A DNA stretch of 64,000 nucleotides from Argentina anserina (taxonomy: Eukaryota; Streptophyta; Magnoliopsida; Rosales; Rosaceae): positions 20,460,001 to 20,524,000 of the forward strand of contig NC_065873.1 in the NCBI RefSeq assembly GCF_933775445.1. The letters run 5' to 3'. A program made the translations under genes and the position numbers. Of this stretch, positions 9,988-21,827 are shown one piece after another; position 1 is the first letter of the stretch; each line of letters begins with the position of its first letter. Under the pieces are notes generated by a model. That model had not been told where the DNA came from, did not search any database, and saw only the letters and a list, made by a program, of their open reading frames with translations.

Positions 9988-12900
9988 ATGGACCGCCGAA
10001 CCGTCACCACCAGGCGCCGCAGCCTGAAGCGGAAGCTGGAAGAGGATTTCGTTGGAGAAACCCTAGAAAACGAACCCGATCCTAAATCTCCCGCCGTCGA
10101 TCCCCAAGATCCGCTTCTTGAGATCCGCGCCCACATCAAGGCTCTCGACTCCAGCCTCTCCGCCTCCGACGCTGCCCGCGCCGCCGCCAAGGCCGCCGCC
10201 CGAGCCATCGTCGAGCTCGCCAAGGACGGTAATCCATTTCTTCAGTTGGATTTTTGTGGTTTCATTTCTGTTTTATGACGATTCGATTGGGTTTTGTTTG
10301 CGATGGAATTTGGGGGTTTACGGTTTTTGATGTTTGTGTTATTTGGCTGTAGAGGATAATCTGAAGGACTTGGTGGATTGTGGAGCGGTTCCGGCTCTGG
10401 TTAAGCATCTACGGCCGCCGCCGCCGGAGAGAGGCGGAAGCCTGTGTTTGGTTGGGCAGGAGTATGAGGTCGAGAAAGAATGTGCTTTCGCGCTTAATCT
10501 CATCGCCGTTAAGGTAGTTGATTAGCTCTCTGTCTCTTCTTGATCTCTTATTTCGATATTTTCGGACTTTTGGTGGTCAAAATTGGATTTGATTTGGATT
10601 TATAGATGATTATTGGTTATTGAAGTATTTTGATCAAAATGTTTGACCTTGGTCGCGATTTTGATGTTTTTATTTATTTATAGATGATTGCTTTCCGTTT
10701 CTGTTTTGATTGAAATTTTGGATGTCTGTGTTAATGTCATAAAGCCGGAGAATCAACATCTCATAGTTGATGCTGGAGGTCTGTCGCCTCTTATTGATCT
10801 CTTAAAGTTGCACAAGAGTTGTCGGGGCTCTAATGGGGCAGTCGATAGTGTTATAAGGAGAGCTGCGGATGCAATCTGTAACGTTTCTCATGAGAATAGC
10901 AACATTAAAAACCTTGTTAGGTATGGTGCTTTTCTGGCATTCTGATTGTTGTGCTAAAATATGTCGATATTTGTTTCTCATATCTTCTTGCATGCAGGAT
11001 TGAAGGTGGTATCCCTCCTCTAGTGGAGTTGCTTAATTTCTTTGACACAAAGGTCCAGAGGGCAGCTGCAGGGGCCCTGAAGATCTTAGCATTCAAAAAT
11101 GACGAAAACAAAAACCAGGTAGCTACGTTTTCCTGTTGAGTGGTATACGTCATTTGAAGCACCTCTTGTATTCTAGCCGAAATGAATTGTGAAATTTCAG
11201 ATTGTAGAGTGCAATGCTTTGCCTAACCTGGTACTTATGCTGCGGTCTGAGATTGCAACTATGACTTTTGAAGCAGTAAGTTCTTATATATGTCTAATGT
11301 TTCTTCTCTCCTTCTCTTTATTTTCTGACCACACCCGTCTGTAAGCACTAGCTGACTATTTTTCTTCTGGATTATCAGGTTGGTGTGATTGGTAATCTTG
11401 TTCACTCTTCCCCAAGCATTAAGAAACTTGTTCTCCTTGCTGGTGCTTTACAACCTGTTATTGATTTACTGGGGTAATGGTGAATTTTATATGCTGTTGG
11501 TTTGTAGAATTTACTTTAATCATGTTGCTGTCTTAGGCTCATTGGCCCTTAGTCAGATATTGGTATCTCTAAATGTATTTTTACTCTTGTGACAGTTCAC
11601 CTTGTTTGGAAAGCCAAAGAGAATCTGCTCTTTTACTTGGTCAGTTTGCTACGGCTGATTCAGATTGCAAGGTGGACTGAAATTCACTTATTTCCCCCTA
11701 ATTCTCTGTCAAAATAATTTTGCTTATGTTTAAAAATGTGTTGATGCAGGCACACATTGTTCAAAGGGGTGCAGTACAACCATTAATTAAGATGCTCCAG
11801 TCACCTGATTCACAGGTCAGGGAGATGTCGGCTTTTGCTATTGGGAGGTTGGCACAGGTTATTATCTGTGACTTGTCAAATGATTTTATATAAGTTCACC
11901 TATATTAAAGTTTAAATCAACAAGAAACTGGTTGCCATTGTTAATTTTATATCCATTTTTTAAATGTATAATGCCTTTATTATACACATTGGGAATCCTC
12001 ATGAAACTATGACACTTGTGTTGCACTTATAAGGAGACCACCCTTTGATTTGTTGAAGTATCTTTGTAGTGCAAGGAGAGATATTATGGCAAATCATTTT
12101 TGATAGACCAGTGTATTTACTAAGCCATTCTTAGGATAATTATTAGTTACCTAATTGGGTAAATGGTTGATATAACAGGACACACATAACCAAGCTGGCA
12201 TTGCTCATAGTGGTGGTATACTGCCTCTACTCAAGTTGCTTGAATCCAAAAATGAATCTCTGCAACACAATGCTGCTTTTGCTCTATATGGTCTTGCAGA
12301 TAATGAGGTAAAATTTGTTTCTTGATGAAATTATGTTTGTTGTGCAGTTATTTGTATCATCATTACCTAGTTTACTTAATGTGACTGAATTTGACCCTTT
12401 TATTGTAGGACAACATTGCATCTCTCATTAAATTCGGAATTGTTCAGAAATTTCAAGATGGAGAATTCCTTGTTCAAGTATTAATTCCACTTTTGTTTTT
12501 GTGTATTCATACTATTCTATGACTTTAATTGGTTGCCTTATTATGTTAAATTTCTGGTACTTGTAGCGAACTAAGGATTGTGTTGAAAAGACATTGAAAA
12601 GATTAGAGGGGAAGATTTGTGGACGAGTAAGCTCTGTTACATTTTACAGCTTTTTTGGGGCTAATTGTGTCTGTATCACTTTTTAATTGCTTTTGCCATT
12701 GCTACTTGAGACATTCATCTCATTCCAGTACCTTTTCTTATAGCAGGTACTGAACAATTTATTATATCTGATGCGGGTTGCTGACAAGGGTGTTCAAAGT
12801 CGAGTGGCTTTGACTTTTGCTCATCTTTGTAAGCCTGGAGATCGTCAAGTCATTTTCATTGAACACAAAGGTAGGTGTTTGATACTCCTTCATTAGGTAG

Positions 12901-15020
12901 GGCTAAGATTCTTAAATTACAAAGGTAGGACTTTGTGAGGCAAAGAGTACATTTTGTAATTTCGTGTGGTATCTTTTTAAATATTCAGGTGCTGGACAAG
13001 CGTGTGCTAAAATAAAACACTTGCCATATGTATTATTCTTGTTTGCTTGGTTTGATGTGGCTGCTTTCTTGCTTTTGTTCTGTGCTTGTTTTCTGTTTGC
13101 TTGTAGTACTCCACCCAACTAATTCAAAATGAGATACTGTAATGGAAATGAAATTGTTTGGTTCAGTACTTTGGATTAAGGATTTTTCCATGAAACCGTT
13201 TCTTGCAGGATTGGAGTTTCTGTTGGAGCTTCTTGAGTCCCAAAGCCTGAAGCAGCAGCATGATGCTTCATTGGCTTTGCATGAATTGGCTACAAAAGCC
13301 ACTCCACTCTCTCATGTAGATGCAGTTCCTTTAGCACCAAAGTCGCAGGTATTTACTATATTGGTTTAATGAACTTATAACATTGTGATTTTTCTTTACT
13401 CTAAATTTCTGAGGGGATCAATGTGTTTATATTTTGGTTGATAATTAGTAGTGGTGTAATTGAACGTCCACTGATCAGATTTACTGTTTTCTTTGACTGT
13501 CAAAGTGCTTGAGCATTGAGGAGGTTTAAGGAGTGTTATTTCTTCTGATATATTTCTCTCTTGAGCACATTATTGTAAAGGGGTTTTGAACATCTAAAAA
13601 TAGAATACATCCAATTATTGCCCAGAGTTTGGTTAGTTGATGATTGCTAGGGCTGTATTTTGAAATTCTTATACAGAGACATTTGTGGTTAACTGTGTTT
13701 TGGCACTGGGCTCAAACAAACTGATTCCTGGCATGTATGTTTAGATCTCTAACTTTCTGATGCGATTACTGTGTTCTATTTTCAGGTGTATTTGGGTGAG
13801 CAATACATAAACAATCCAACGCTTTCTGATATAACATTCTTAGTTGATGGTGGGGATTGTTCTTGTTCTTGGCCCTTATCTTTTGGTCACTTCTGTTTTC
13901 ATTTTATTTTAACTGTGTAAATGTTCCAATCCTTTGCTTTGATCAGGTAAACAGTTTTACGCACACAGAATTTGTTTGCTTGCTTCTTCAGAAGCATTTC
14001 GAGCCATGTTTGATGGTGGATACAGGGTAAGAATTGATGGAGTGATTAACTTTCGTAGCTGTTTCTAAAGGGTGAACATATACTGAATCCAATCCCCTTC
14101 TCCCCACATTTCATATGTGAATGATAATAACAAAAATGCAACAGTAGATTGATTCCTTAAACTGGTCACTGACCTGTTCCTTATATTTGTAAACTGGCTA
14201 AGTGTAAATTTACCCCACAAAAGAATGGACGGAGAAATAGCTCATAGAATATATCTTTTCTGTGTTTGATTGCTTGTCTATTTGCCTTTTTTTATCATTC
14301 ATATTAACAAAGTGAAAAAAAAATGTATTGCAGGAAAGAGATGCCAAGGATGTAGAGATTCCAAATATTCGATGGGAGGTGTTTGAACTGATGATGAGGT
14401 AGGCTACTTACCCCTGGTTAAGAGTAAAAGTTGATTGAACCCTCTTGATCATTGTGATCTTCTTTCTGCTCCTAGATTCATATACACGGGATCAGTTGAT
14501 GTTGATTTGGATATTGCTCACGATCTCCTCAAAGCTGCTGATCAGTATCTTCTGGAAGGTCTTAAGCGTCAATGTGAACATGCCATTGCGCAGGTGGGCA
14601 AGCTATTTTCAATTTGAATTGAGATTACTACTCTGCTTGGTTATAATATAGTTTCTGATTTATTGTCATTTTCTCTCAAAGGATATCTGTGTGGGGAACG
14701 TGGCTCTCATGTTTGAGTTATCAGAGGCATATAATGCCATGTCGTTGATGCAAGCATGCATTCTGTTTATACTAGAGCAGTTTGATAAGTTGAGCAAGAA
14801 ACCATGGTAAGTAGTAGATCTCATTCCTTTACTGCCAAGTTTCCATTTTTTTGCTTTGTGTTTCATTTGTGCCAGCATTGCACGAATATGAACTGTTGTG
14901 ACAAAACTACTCAGGTATCATCCACTAATGGAACGAATCATTCCGGAGATCCGCAGATTTTTCACTAAAGCACTTACAAGGCCTAATCAGGGTAGCTCTT
15001 CACAGGATAAACTTGCCTAG
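9988..15020 (+). CDS. ARIA: ARM-repeat/BTB-domain protein, ARIA-like
   Basis: Nineteen exons with GT-AG junctions keep one frame and give 710 codons: 9988-10228, 10353-10513, 10745-10920, 10998-11118, 11201-11275, 11379-11473, 11596-11671, 11750-11857, 12179-12307, 12409-12477, 12567-12626, 12747-12870, 13209-13348, 13786-13849, 13947-14026, 14334-14398, 14476-14593, 14682-14806, 14915-15020. The N-terminus is basic (KRKLEE, likely nuclear signal). Armadillo repeats fill about residues 100-520, and a BTB/POZ domain starts near 530 (LSDITFLVDG, FYAHRICLLASS) with a BACK-like tail. In Arabidopsis, ARIA binds the ABA transcription factor ABF2, and the paralogue ABAP1 restrains DNA replication licensing. 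I favour ARIA because, as I recall it, ARIA is also 710 aa. No damage is seen. Confidence 0.92.
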
Positions 15021-15878
15021 TTTAAGCTGCAGAGTTTTGATTTTGACTATCAAGATGATTTAGAAAGATGTATAGAAAATTGTAGGTTAATCATACAGAA
15101 GTGCTATCTTCTGTTTCGTCTTGGAGTTCAGGACTCTCCAGTGTTACTCGATGTAATTTTTTGGGTAATGCAATAATGTTAATCCTTTTAGTGCCATTTG
15201 TCCTCCAAGTTTTAGCTTTATGCTGAATTCTATCAATTTAGAAGTCTTTTATTTGTGGTAATAAGCAAAGGTGACTGTAGTCAATTTAACTGCGTATAAA
15301 GTATAAACAGTGGTTTCTGAAGCCAGCCAGAACTAAAAATTTAAAAGTTCAGAACTCATTCAAAAATTGATCAAAATTATGATCGGAGTACATTATTACC
15401 TCAACGTCTCAACCTTCAGAGAATTCGACCCACAGTCAAAGCTAGCCAGCCACCTAATTGAAGCTGCATCTTTGAGATTGAATTTGTAAGCCAGTGTTCA
15501 GAGTACCAAATAACCAAAACCAAGCAAGACCAGCAGGTTTACAGGTATAAGACTTTCACGTAAACCAGGGTTTGGGACTTGGTCATGATAGATTTCTAAA
15601 CCAACTTGCATGACCAAGTAATTGCACGTGAGAATGACTAATTGAGTAACACCAGACTTGCATGAGTAAGCCACATTACTTCAGATTAGCATGAGTAATC
15701 ACATTTTAAATGAGGAAATTCATTAGTTTAGAGCTAGGTGTATATCAAGTTTTCTGCTAGTAGAAAAAGAGTTTGATGGTGTCATAAAGAACAGGATCAA
15801 GAAGATATAGAAAAAGATCTAATTGCAGAGAATGAGATTGTCATGGTATATACTTCATAAAATAACTGAGAAAGCTCT
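15021..15878. other. 3' UTR of the ARM/BTB gene and intergenic DNA
   Basis: The first 150-200 bp are probably 3' UTR. Around 15600-15710 three imperfect repeats of CTTGCATGA...TAAT occur. No gene is visible. Confidence 0.5.
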
Positions 15879-17081
15879 TTAATTTCTTCCAATATCTCCA
15901 AAACATTTGTTGGAACCCATCAACTTTGGCTGCTCGTCCAGGCTTGACGAAAAGGGACTGATATTGTTGTCCTCATTCTCAAAATTCGTCGAGTAATTAG
16001 ACGAGTTGTAAGCTCTCTCCAACCCCTGGTAGTGTGGCGACGGCCATAATGTTTTGCACGGCCTCATTCCACAAATATTATCATCGTGATGATGGTCATA
16101 ACCTGGTACTGACAACGTGTGAGCATTGCGCCTCGAACACTCTGGAAACCCCATGTCAAGATCAACAGTGGTATCACCAAGAAAATCATTCAAGATTTGA
16201 TTAAAATCATGATCAATAATAACATTATTGTCCTGAACGTGCAGAGAATCAGAGCTAGTATTCAGACCATGGTAATCGACTTGTTGATCATATTCATCAC
16301 CCTTAACTGATGCAATTCTCTGATCTATTCTGTCTCTGTTTGAACCCAAGAAATCTGACATATGCTTCCATGATTCCCCCGACAAGTTATCCAATCCCTC
16401 ATCGCCAATATCAAAATTCATCCGATCAGAATCCTTATTTTCTTCATAATTCAGATATTCGGCCATACCAAAACCCTTGTTTTTGGTGTTTGGTTCAACA
16501 TTTCCCATAGTAAAATCAAACATGCAAAATTGATCGATATCATCATCACCGATATCGAGACAACTGTGTTGATCTTCAAGGTCGTCATCCATGAGAGTAT
16601 TCAGCAATTGATCAATATCAAACGCCAAGTTTTTCTCAGAGTTTTCCTGCGTATTCGAGGATTGCTCACTGTCCACATGACCCATTGTTAAAACCATGTT
16701 TTCTTCAAGCTGTCCCATACTCTTGGATCGGCTGCAAGGCTTAGTTTGATCACTGTTAACATGACTCGTAGCTAAACCCTTGTTTTTTTCAAGCTGCCCC
16801 ATACTCTTGGATCGTCTGATCTCCTTATAAGGCTTGGTTTTCTTTTTGCATTGTTTGAACTTGGTGATAATGGATATCGCATCGGCTTGGTTTTCCGGCC
16901 AGAGCGCAACACTCCCAGCTGGCCCCTCAAGAATGCAGCAGACCTGCGCACCGCTGAGAATCTCGAGTTCGCTGGCTTTCTTCTTCAGAGAGGACATACT
17001 AGTCTGCTTTTGTTTTTCCAGAGATTTTTGGGATCTGAGTTTTTTTCCGAATTTGGCAGTGTTTTGTGATTTCTTCCCCAT
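15879..17081 (-). CDS. Divergent M-type (type I) MADS-box protein
   Basis: Single exon, 400 aa. The start chosen is the ATG at 17079-17081 (MGKKSQ); the frame extends 5' only through a GTG. Residues 2-65 form a MADS-like domain: a basic stretch, then SSLKKKASELEILSGAQVCC and a WPE motif, as in type I M-beta/M-gamma proteins. The N-terminal DNA-contact part lacks the usual R-x-x-T-F-x-K-R signature, so DNA binding may be altered. Residues 89-112 and 117-140 are an internal duplication sharing RSKSMGQLE. The remainder is acidic and Asn/Asp-rich with no known domain. Type I MADS proteins act mostly in female gametophyte and endosperm. A TATATAAA box lies on the minus strand at 17162-17169. The gene is divergent from DGP3. 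Confidence 0.75.
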   Translation of the reverse strand: MGKKSQNTAKFGKKLRSQKSLEKQKQTSMSSLKKKASELEILSGAQVCCILEGPAGSVALWPENQADAISIITKFKQCKKKTKPYKEIRRSKSMGQLEKNKGLATSHVNSDQTKPCSRSKSMGQLEENMVLTMGHVDSEQSSNTQENSEKNLAFDIDQLLNTLMDDDLEDQHSCLDIGDDDIDQFCMFDFTMGNVEPNTKNKGFGMAEYLNYEENKDSDRMNFDIGDEGLDNLSGESWKHMSDFLGSNRDRIDQRIASVKGDEYDQQVDYHGLNTSSDSLHVQDNNVIIDHDFNQILNDFLGDTTVDLDMGFPECSRRNAHTLSVPGYDHHHDDNICGMRPCKTLWPSPHYQGLERAYNSSNYSTNFENEDNNISPFSSSLDEQPKLMGSNKCFGDIGRN

Positions 17082-17481
17082 GGTGATGACAATCACAAGT
17101 CACAACTCAATAGAACAAAATTGGTTAGGAAATAAATAGAAGGGTAGGATATTTGGCATGATTTATATAGAAGGCGTGTGTCCCAAACAACTCAGGATTC
17201 CTAATCCCAGCTCAATCAAGGATAAATGATTTGGTTGACTAGTTGATTTAGGAAAGTAATTTAGATCAAAATAATTAAATTAGGGTTGTTGAAGCTCTGC
17301 TAATCTAATCTGTGGTACGTGGACTTGTGGAGGTTTTAGTAGTTTGTTTGTTTTTACTGCTAAACCCCAGACTGTAAAAAAGTAAAATGCTTTAGCGAGA
17401 GACATGTCGTTTACTCATTTTTTCTTTAAAACTCCAAGCGATTATTATCCGAAACCAAAACGCTTTCACCAGTGAATTCTA
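17082..17481. promoter_or_regulatory. Shared divergent promoter region
   Basis: Only 400 bp separate the start codons of the minus-strand MADS gene and the plus-strand DGP3 gene. TTTATATA at 17162-17169 gives a TATA box for the MADS side. No TATA box is clear on the DGP3 side, which is common for plastid housekeeping genes. Confidence 0.5.
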
Positions 17482-19726
17482 ATGGCCATGGCTGTTCAAG
17501 TAGCGAGTCTCTGGCTACCCAGTTCTTCTTCCACAACCCCAACTCACATGAACCTTCTTCATTCCTTTGGAACCAAATCAAAGTCACCATCTTCATCTTC
17601 ATCTTCCTCAGCTCTCTCTGCTACTTCCTCTCTCTCATCCCCAGCTCCCACTATTCAGGTAACAATCACCTCCCTATTAAATTTCAATATTTTGCAAAAG
17701 GGTTTTGCTTTATGTGCTCTCTGTAACATTTATTTTGAAATTTGATCTGGGTTTTGTTTGTTTTGGACTCATGTGTCTAAAGATTGAAGCTTTTTGTAGA
17801 TTGTTGGTGGGAGAAATCCGACTTGGTATGAAAATGGAGATGTCAATTCTGATGGTTTTGAAGATGATTGGTATGATTTGGATACTGATCTCTATCACTG
17901 GACCAAGGCACTGCGTCCTGTTCAGGTACCCTTGATTGAACTTTAAAGAAATGACGGAAGTTGGGTAGTTTTCTATGCCATAAAAATGTGCTTATTTAGT
18001 TGATGCTTATTTGGGCAGTGGTATCCTGGTCATATTGCCAAAACTGAGAAAGAACTCAAAACACAACTCAAGTTGATGGATGTAGTGATTGAGGTTCGAG
18101 ACGCTAGAATTCCACTGTCTACTAGTCATCCACAGGTTAGAGAATTTTATGCTTGGTGTTGCACTTTTGTTATACTACTTAGTTGTTGTTCTTTTAGAAC
18201 TACATTCAGGGATTAGGAATTGAGAGTACAGGTTGTTTGTGTTGACTTCTGTTTTGGGTTTTAAATGGACAGATGGATTTATGGCTTGGTAATAGGAGAA
18301 GAATTTTGGTGTTGAATAGAGAAGACATGATATCCACGGCTGACCGGAATGCTTGGGCGACCTATTTTGCAAGGGAAGGGACGAAAGTTGTCTTTGCAAA
18401 TGGCAAACTTGGAATGGTTCCATAAGATACTCTCTTTCAGGTTTCCGTAACATAGATACTTCTGACTTCAGAGTAGAATATGATTACTCTAATGTGGCAA
18501 ATACAGGGTGCTATGAAGCTAGGGCGGTTAGCTAAAGCATTAGCAGCAGATGTAAATGTCAGACGCAGAGCCAAAGGACTTCTTCCTCGTGCAGTAAGTT
18601 CCCTATACATTCTTTCCAGACTACTTATCTATCATTTAGTGATCTTAATCAATAATCTAAGAACTTTACGTGTCAAGTTGTCTGGTGTGTGTGATATATA
18701 TTGTCTAAGAGGTAATTGACCTTCATAACTTTTTCTGGAAAGTTGTATTGTGGAGCTGTTTAGGTAACTTCATGAGGCAGATAATCATCTACATATACAT
18801 ATATATAGACGGTAGATAGGGACAGTTAATTGCACATATACATGTATACAGACGGTAGGTAGGGACATGTAATTGCCCTGCAGTTTACAAGATTTGTCAA
18901 TTAATTATTGCAATGTTTGATAATAACTCCATTGTGCAACCAGGTACGAGCTGGGATTGTTGGTTATCCAAACGTTGGGAAATCATCTTTGATTAACCGT
19001 TTGCTGACGAGACGAATGTGTCCAGCCGCTCCAAGACCTGGAGTTACAAGAGAACTGAAGTATAAATTTCTGCTTTGGCTACTCTTTAAGATTCACTTTG
19101 CCACATTAAATGTGAACTTGTGAAGTTGGTGAAATTTGATTATGGTTTTTAATTCTTATATGACTGTTGTATTGTCCAAGGTGGGTTCATTTTGGGAAAG
19201 ATCTTGAATTGCTAGATTCTCCTGGTATACTCCCAATGCGGATTAGCGATCAAACAGCTGCAATAAAGCTTGCTATTTGTGATGATATTGGAGAGAGATC
19301 CTATGGTGTTGCTGATATTGCAGCAATTCTTGTCCAGATGTTAGCAAGGCTTCCATCTGTCGGTATGTATCATCTGTTTTGGAGAGATATAAACCATTGT
19401 TTTGTTTTCAGAATGAATACTTTAGTTGACTATCACTTTGGCTCCAGGCACAAAGACTCTTAACATGCGCTACAAGATGGATGCGGATGGTTACTGTGGT
19501 AAAACGTATGAATCACATTGTCTTGACTTCTTTATTATTGTTGAAGCGTGTGGCCAACTTCTTTCAAATCACTCTTATCAATGCTTGTTTTCTTAATTGC
19601 AGATTTGTTCAGAAGCTTTCTGTTCACTTGTTCAATGGAGACACACATCAAGCCGCATTTCGTATTCTGACGGACTTTCGAAAAGGGAGGTTTGGCTGGA
19701 TTGCCCTGGAGAGGCCTCCAAGATGA
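17482..19726 (+). CDS. DGP3: Chloroplast DAR GTPase 3 (circularly permuted, RbgA/YlqF type)
   Basis: Nine exons join in one frame of 376 codons: 17482-17658, 17800-17925, 18019-18135, 18273-18416, 18507-18593, 18944-19059, 19181-19362, 19448-19505, 19603-19726. Exon 1 encodes a Ser-rich leader typical of a chloroplast transit peptide. The G motifs come in permuted order: DAR (VRDARIP) and the G4-type LNRED near residue 155, then G1 GYPNVGKSS near 223, then G3 DSPG near 269. That order defines the YlqF/RbgA family, which assists large ribosomal subunit assembly. The C-terminal ILTDFRKG block is also conserved. Several introns contain frames that run on past the donor; these are artefacts. The gene appears intact. 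Confidence 0.93.
18788..18876. repeat. Two-copy 43-bp tandem repeat in a DGP3 intron
   Basis: AGACGGTAGATAGGGACA at 18807 recurs as AGACGGTAGGTAGGGACA at 18850, with matching TACATATA-type lead-in and TAATTGC tail. Confidence 0.75.
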
Positions 19727-20393
19727 TATTATTGGGACTTGGTGGTAGACCAGGAGAAGACTGATCAGGCTTTCATCAGTCGTCCCTCATTGAATATCCA
19801 AAGACTCCGAATTCCGGCAGAATGTATACATGCATTAAGGATCCTCCACGAACTTACTACGTTAGAAGGAGCTGTGAAACTGGGAGAAAGTCATATCCTG
19901 GAGGAACTTGAGCTTTATATAGCTTCACACAGTTCATCGAGGAGACAACAGAACACTTTCATAGTGAAACAGGGAGAGTAATATAGTGGCTCCCATAGGG
20001 GCATAGGGCAATGGTGATCTGTAAGATAACGTTTTTGTATTCAACACTAGGAACCTGTGTCACACTCACTATAAATTTCTGTAAATTAAAGATGCAGCTT
20101 TTTTGTTTGTGGCGGGTGTAGTGATTCTTGTAAAATAAGTTTCTTTTGTTCTCTCAAACTAACAATGAGCAGTACGTCCAACCAAGAATAATGGAAGACT
20201 CACTGCGTCACTCTTCATTCACCATAAAAGTTGAACAATCTGTTCTTACAAGCTTAAAGAAAAAGTAAAAGAGAGAAACTTTACTCTTTACAAAATGAAA
20301 TGAGATACCTAAAGAATGGTTCGCTGAAATGCTTTTCCTGGCATACACTAAAAAAATCAAATTTCTTTCTAACTAAATCGGAATTCAGAAAAA
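19727..20393. other. Convergent 3' regions of DGP3 and the cyclin gene
   Basis: The genes converge here. An 80-codon open stretch at 19739-19981 (plus) directly follows the DGP3 stop. It has no recognisable domain and I treat it as 3' UTR or a decayed exon. Confidence 0.5.
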
Positions 20394-21272
20394 TCATGTA
20401 ATCATGCATTGAGAGGAGGATTTGACAATCTCATCCTCCTTGATACCACAAGCTTGGATCGAACGTTCAATCTGGTGTACTGCAGCTTCCTTTTCCAGCT
20501 GAGAACAATATTTCTTGAATGTGTCTATACTAACTTTAAGTCTGAAATCTATAGTAAACAAAAACTTCATCTCCAACCTATTCAGCTCTGCTGTACTGAC
20601 TCCTCCCACTTTGGCGTAGTACGCATTGTTGAAGAATCTGCAAAACAACCTTCAACGTCAGAAGCTTGTTGCAATAAAAAAAAGACCAGAAATCACAGTA
20701 CACTAAATGAAACTTCAATCTCTAGTTCTTGAATTTGGGTGTTGTCATAGGCAATCTCAAGTCAAGCACAAAGTTTCTACTGATCAAAGCCCAAGACAGT
20801 TCTTTGGGCATAAAAGGTCCTATTATAGCCTCAACATAATCAGATAAAAAATATACAAACATGGGATTAGTACTTACGCATCATCAATAAATTTTGCTGC
20901 TAGCATCACACTTGTTATCAGAAGCCGGTGAACATTGAAAGAAGTCAAATGCACTTGTGTCGACTGCAGATATCTATCCACATAAATTTTAGCAACAACA
21001 AAGCACGAGGGGCTACAGCCAGAGTACTTGAAAACACGATCAATGTATTGTCGAATGCTCAATGGGGGTGCCCTCAAACCATGAAATATTGTGACTTCCT
21101 TGATATCTGTTGCCTCCATATGCATCTCATTGCTCTGGACAGATCTCTCGAGAAGTGAAGAGAGTGGTGACAGAACCCGGGGAGGAATCTTCACAGCTCC
21201 TTTTCCTGATTGCTTAAGCCCCAAAAATAAGTAAACATCCACATTCTCATTGTCAAGTCCCAAAGATCCCAT
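20394..21272 (-). CDS. P/U-type cyclin
   Basis: Two exons, 20878-21272 and 20394-20637 (minus strand, 240-bp intron), give 212 aa. The cyclin box spans about residues 55-170, with PLSIRQYIDRVFKYSGCSPSCF, IYVDRYLQ and LAAKFIDD, followed across the splice by NNAYYAKVGGVS. These are signatures of the small CYCP/CYCU family, similar to Pho80-type cyclins that pair with CDKA and link phosphate or nutrient status to division. Typical members are 200-220 aa, so the length fits. The acceptor of a 5' UTR intron lies 10 bp upstream of the start codon. I cannot assign the subgroup number with certainty. Confidence 0.9.
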
Positions 21273-21282
21273 AATATTCGAG

Positions 21283-21827
21283 CTGCAACCAGAGTTAAAG
21301 ACAAATTTGGATTAATCAGTGAGTTGGCATGCGTTTGAATCTTGTAGTCTGATGCATAATTCATCTTTTTTTTTTGTCTGGATGCATAAATTGATGTTCT
21401 ATCATATCAGGTAGGACTAAAGTTTCAGATTAGGACCGAAATTCATTTTGGCACACAATCTCTAGTACTTATAGCATTACCAATTCTTGCCTTCTTGGGT
21501 AGTATTAAAATTCACTGCATTAAATACACTCCTAATATCAATCAAGCGATCAAGAAACAAAATATTGGGGTAGTGAAATAACCAATATAATAAGTCAATA
21601 AGACATACCCGGAACAGAAAATCAAAGAAACAAACTTACCAAGACTAACCGACAACATATTCCAGCAAAGAAATCCAAAAAGTATCGAACTTTTCCATCA
21701 AATCCCAACCCAGAACATGCAAGATCCAAACTTTAAACACAAAAGCAAACAATGCCACAGCAAGTACCATAACTCCAGCAACTACACAAAACACAAAATG
21801 CTAAGAAAGAGTTCAGAAACAACTTAC
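21283..21827 (-). other. Predicted 5' UTR intron of the cyclin gene
   Basis: On the minus strand a good donor (CTCT|GTAAGTTG, boundary 21828/21827) and acceptor (GGTTGCAG|CTCG, boundary 21283/21282) bracket 545 bp just before the start codon. Plant 5' UTR introns often raise expression. This is inferred from splice signals only. Confidence 0.55.

Noticed and set aside
17082..17096. Five extra codons at the start of the MADS frame
   Set aside because: The upstream codon is GTG. The first ATG is at 17079-17081 and gives the family-like MGKK start.
19739..19981. 80-codon frame directly after the DGP3 stop codon
   Set aside because: DGP3 ends at its expected C-terminus at 19726. The following frame has no domain and lies where a 3' UTR is expected.
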